From a virus, in IMG/VR virus record IMGVR_UViG_3300050190_000122, positions 1-50,300 of that record: DNA of 50,300 bases; one strand, given 5' to 3'. The notes beneath the pieces are model-generated. The model saw only the letters and a list, made by a program, of their open reading frames with translations, made no database searches and was not told where the DNA came from. The position numbers were made by a program, and so were the translations under genes. The first letter of the stretch is position 1. Each line of letters begins with the position of its first letter. Of this stretch, positions 48,914 through 50,300 are shown piece after piece.

Positions 48914-48942
48914 ATTATATTAGCACATACGCTAAATGTCAA
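48914..48942 (-). promoter_or_regulatory. early lytic promoter, consensus sequence
   Basis: On the minus strand, TTGACA (48937-48942), 17-bp spacer and TATAAT (48914-48919) is a perfect sigma-A consensus. It drives the Cro-like gene and early operon after a leader of about 185 bases. An operator occupies its spacer. Confidence 0.85.
48920..48935. promoter_or_regulatory. operator 2, TTAGCACATACGCTAA
   Basis: A 16-bp TTAG-N8-CTAA site with TTAGC/GCTAA arms, exactly in the spacer of the early promoter. Bound repressor would exclude RNA polymerase. Confidence 0.75.
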
Positions 48943-48950
48943 CTTATTAT

Positions 48951-48966
48951 TTAGGCTATTTTCTAA
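48951..48966. promoter_or_regulatory. operator 3, TTAGGCTATTTTCTAA
   Basis: A third 16-bp TTAG-N8-CTAA site, 15 bp beyond operator 2, upstream of the early promoter -35 and 28 bp before the repressor start. The spacing centre to centre of operators 2 and 3 is 31 bp, near three helical turns, so cooperative binding is possible. Confidence 0.65.
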
Positions 48967-48994
48967 TTAATTTTTCTATAGGGGGTCTATTTTC

Positions 48995-49555
48995 ATGGGA
49001 ATTTGCGAAAACATTCAATTTTTATCTAAACACAAGGGTTTGCCGATTTCGCATTTAGAAAAAGAGCTATCTTTTGCAAATGGCTCAATTCGCAGGTGGA
49101 ACGAGAGTTCTCCTTCTATCGACAAGGTCCAAAAAGTCGCTGATTACTTTGAAGTATCAATTGATTTTTTAAATCTAGGTTTCGATAGGGAGATAATCGA
49201 TGCAGTAAAGTCACTAGCAAAAACTGGCAAAGACCTGCCTTATTTTCCTGAAAGCGTTCTTGTCGTTTTAACACCAGAGATTGAAAGCCTTAAAAAAGAA
49301 TATTGGGATGTTCCTCTTGATACAGAGCCTATTGAGATGATTTCATTGATAAGTGAAACGCCACTTTCTGTTGAATTCAAGAATGACTTACTGAATGTGT
49401 TTAGCCGGGTTAAGGAGAAATTAAATATCGGCGCTGGATCTGACATTACCACCCTTGCGGCTCACCATGACGGAGATGAGTGGACGGAAGAAGAATTAAC
49501 AGATATAGAAAGATTTAAAGAGTTTGTACGCTCGAAACGGAACGCTAAAAGCTGA
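48995..49555 (+). CDS. CI-like XRE-family phage repressor, 186 aa
   Basis: The N-terminal HTH (about residues 1-65) has LPISHLEKELSFANGSIRRW and IDKVQKVADYFEVSIDFL, closely like the Cro-like protein. The C-terminal 120 residues have no Ser/Lys LexA-type protease motif, so self-cleavage is unlikely; control by the adjacent ImmA/IrrE-like protein fits better. GGGGG precedes the ATG. It keeps the prophage silent by binding the three operators between it and the Cro-like gene. Confidence 0.85.
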   Translation: MGICENIQFLSKHKGLPISHLEKELSFANGSIRRWNESSPSIDKVQKVADYFEVSIDFLNLGFDREIIDAVKSLAKTGKDLPYFPESVLVVLTPEIESLKKEYWDVPLDTEPIEMISLISETPLSVEFKNDLLNVFSRVKEKLNIGAGSDITTLAAHHDGDEWTEEELTDIERFKEFVRSKRNAKS

Positions 49556-49564
49556 GGTGACGCT

Positions 49565-50029
49565 ATGTTATATCAAATGCTTCTTAACGATGCAGATAGA
49601 CAGAATGTCGCAGTATATGAGAGCTCCATGGGATCTAATCTCAGAGGTCTATACGGGGATAATATAATTTGGCTTAACCGAGGATTACCCACGTATACAG
49701 ACAAGGTATGCGTCCTTGCAGAAGAGATCGGGCATTATTACACATCCACTGGCGATATTTTAGACCAGAAAAAAATAGCCCACATCAAGCAAGAGAAGCG
49801 GGCCAAGAATTGGGGGTATGAAAAATTAATCCCCCTAAAGAGCTTTGTTGAAGCTTCTAGAGAGGGAGTCTCAAATTGTTATGAGCTTGCCAAATTTCTG
49901 GATGTGACTGAAGAATTTCTCGACTACGCCATAGAGCACTACAAAGAAAAATTCGGTTTATACACTGAGTGGGAAGATTATCTTATTTACTTTGACCCTC
50001 TCAGGGTACTCAAATTATTTGAAGGATAA
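49565..50029 (+). CDS. ImmA/IrrE-like protein with altered metal motif, 154 aa
   Basis: A protein of the ImmA/IrrE (DUF955) fold placed nine bp after the repressor gene, with GAGGTG before its ATG. In ImmA the motif HExxH binds zinc and the protein cleaves the phage repressor after DNA damage. Here the matching segment is LAEEIGHYYTSTGD: the first His is Glu (E-E-I-G-H), a variant that is frequent among phage members of this family. The C-terminal part is helical, with ELAKFLDVTEEFLDYAIEHY. It may be a modified protease or an anti-repressor without cleavage. Confidence 0.8.
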   Translation: MLYQMLLNDADRQNVAVYESSMGSNLRGLYGDNIIWLNRGLPTYTDKVCVLAEEIGHYYTSTGDILDQKKIAHIKQEKRAKNWGYEKLIPLKSFVEASREGVSNCYELAKFLDVTEEFLDYAIEHYKEKFGLYTEWEDYLIYFDPLRVLKLFEG

Positions 50030-50054
50030 CTATGAATCAGATGAGGTATTGAAT

Positions 50055-50192
50055 ATGAGTGCAATTCGTGCAGTAGCGTATGCAAGGTATAGCTCAGACA
50101 ACCAGCGAGAAGAATCCATTACAGCGCAACTAAGGGCGGTAAAAGAGTACTGCCAGCAAAAAGGGTATATTCTTCCTGCATTTCGCAACTAA
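50055..50192 (+). pseudogene. large serine recombinase (integrase) N-terminus, interrupted
   Basis: The first about 40 residues are those of a large serine recombinase: RAVAYARYSSDNQREESI with catalytic Ser (YARYSSDNQ) and TAQLRAVKEYCQQKGYI. Family members are over 450 residues. Here the family match stops after KKGYI or near, and the frame ends at 50192. The sequence after about 50170 has no recombinase character, so the gene is split by an inserted element or is truncated. The rest may lie beyond the right edge. GAGGT precedes ATG 50055. It would have carried out attP x attB integration of this prophage. Confidence 0.8.
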
Positions 50193-50300
50193 AAACCAGC
50201 AAATTGTAATACATTTACATAATTTCCATCTAGTTGCTGGACAACCTAACAAAAGACATATATTATAGATCTCAGAATACTGTCAAAGACGAGGAGGCAG
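50170..50300 (+). mobile_element. left part of an element inserted in the integrase gene
   Basis: Beyond the break in the recombinase, CCAGCAA (about 50197-50203) and TTGCTGG (50234-50240) form a hairpin; next to it is a promoter and, at the window end, GAGGAGG, a ribosome binding site for a gene that starts past the edge. Together they look like the 5' end of a transposable element. Its class cannot be told from this much. Confidence 0.5.
50238..50266 (+). promoter_or_regulatory. promoter of the gene beyond the right edge
   Basis: TGGACA (50238-50243), 17-bp spacer, TATTAT (50261-50266), followed by GAGGAGG at about 50291-50297. The -35 overlaps the right arm of the hairpin, as in self-regulated elements. 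Confidence 0.5.

Larger units (their letters stand above)
12281..50300. mobile_element. siphovirus-type prophage, left end uncertain, right end outside window
   Basis: Contains repressor switch, replication, packaging, head, tail and lysis genes in standard order, with a serine-recombinase integrase (broken) at the right. The left border lies somewhere from 10.1 to 12.3 kb depending on whether the two-gene module is phage cargo. All essential structural genes appear intact, so only the integrase clearly blocks excision. Confidence 0.85.

Noticed and set aside
1-50300. tRNA or rRNA genes
   Set aside because: No cloverleaf with TTCGA-type T loop or rRNA-like sequence was noticed by eye; a tRNA scan was not possible.

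Overview
The window holds a host flank with a defence island and most of a siphovirus-type prophage from a low-GC, spore-forming Gram-positive bacterium. Very small YjcZ-like sporulation proteins, strong AGGAGG ribosome binding sites, TTG/GTG starts and Rho-independent terminators suggest Clostridia. A Peptococcaceae host of the Desulfosporosinus/Desulfitobacterium kind is an inference from overall look, not proven here.

Left flank (1-12.3 kb). An AT-rich block on the minus strand carries a small unknown gene, an HNH endonuclease and a two-gene Hachiman anti-phage system (hamA nuclease, hamB Ski2-like helicase). Next come a GIY-YIG endonuclease gene broken, or recoded, at an A7 run, a PhnA/YjdM gene behind a terminator-bearing leader, and a plus-strand set of small secreted or membrane proteins (lipoprotein, two YjcZ-like proteins, two other short proteins). 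From 9.2 to 10.5 kb there are two unknown minus-strand genes and gene debris (HTH remnant, degenerate partial gene copy). At 10.5-12.1 kb lies an unrecognised two-gene module, a membrane protein plus a soluble protein, sitting where prophage cargo genes usually lie.

Prophage (about 12.3 kb to beyond the right edge). Nearly all genes are on the minus strand and read right to left: regulators (Cro-like HTH, antirepressor-like protein), small early genes, C5-cytosine methyltransferase, beta-clamp-like protein, a helicase coupled to an adenine/N4-cytosine methyltransferase, AEP primase-VapE helicase, VRR-NUC nuclease, SNF2 helicase, MazG-like protein, a sigma-region-4 late regulator, terminase small subunit, a roughly 550-bp non-coding region likely to hold the packaging site, terminase large subunit, portal, minor head, scaffold, capsid, connectors, tail tube, frameshifted tail chaperones, tape measure, tail tip and adhesion proteins, then XhlA-like, amidase and holin-like lysis genes. 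On the plus strand at the right are a CI-like repressor, an ImmA/IrrE-like protein and a large serine recombinase that is cut off after about 40 codons by what looks like an inserted element.

The lysogeny switch is unusually readable. Three 16-bp operators (TTAG-N8-CTAA) lie between cro and cI, two of them exactly in the spacers of near-consensus promoters that face each other, so the two transcripts would overlap. The late operon contains at least four internal intrinsic terminators, a textbook U_UUU_UUA frameshift site in the tail chaperone genes, and a tape measure gene whose best start codon is AUU. Short genes below 60 codons were located by reading the sequence for ribosome binding sites and stop/start overlaps.
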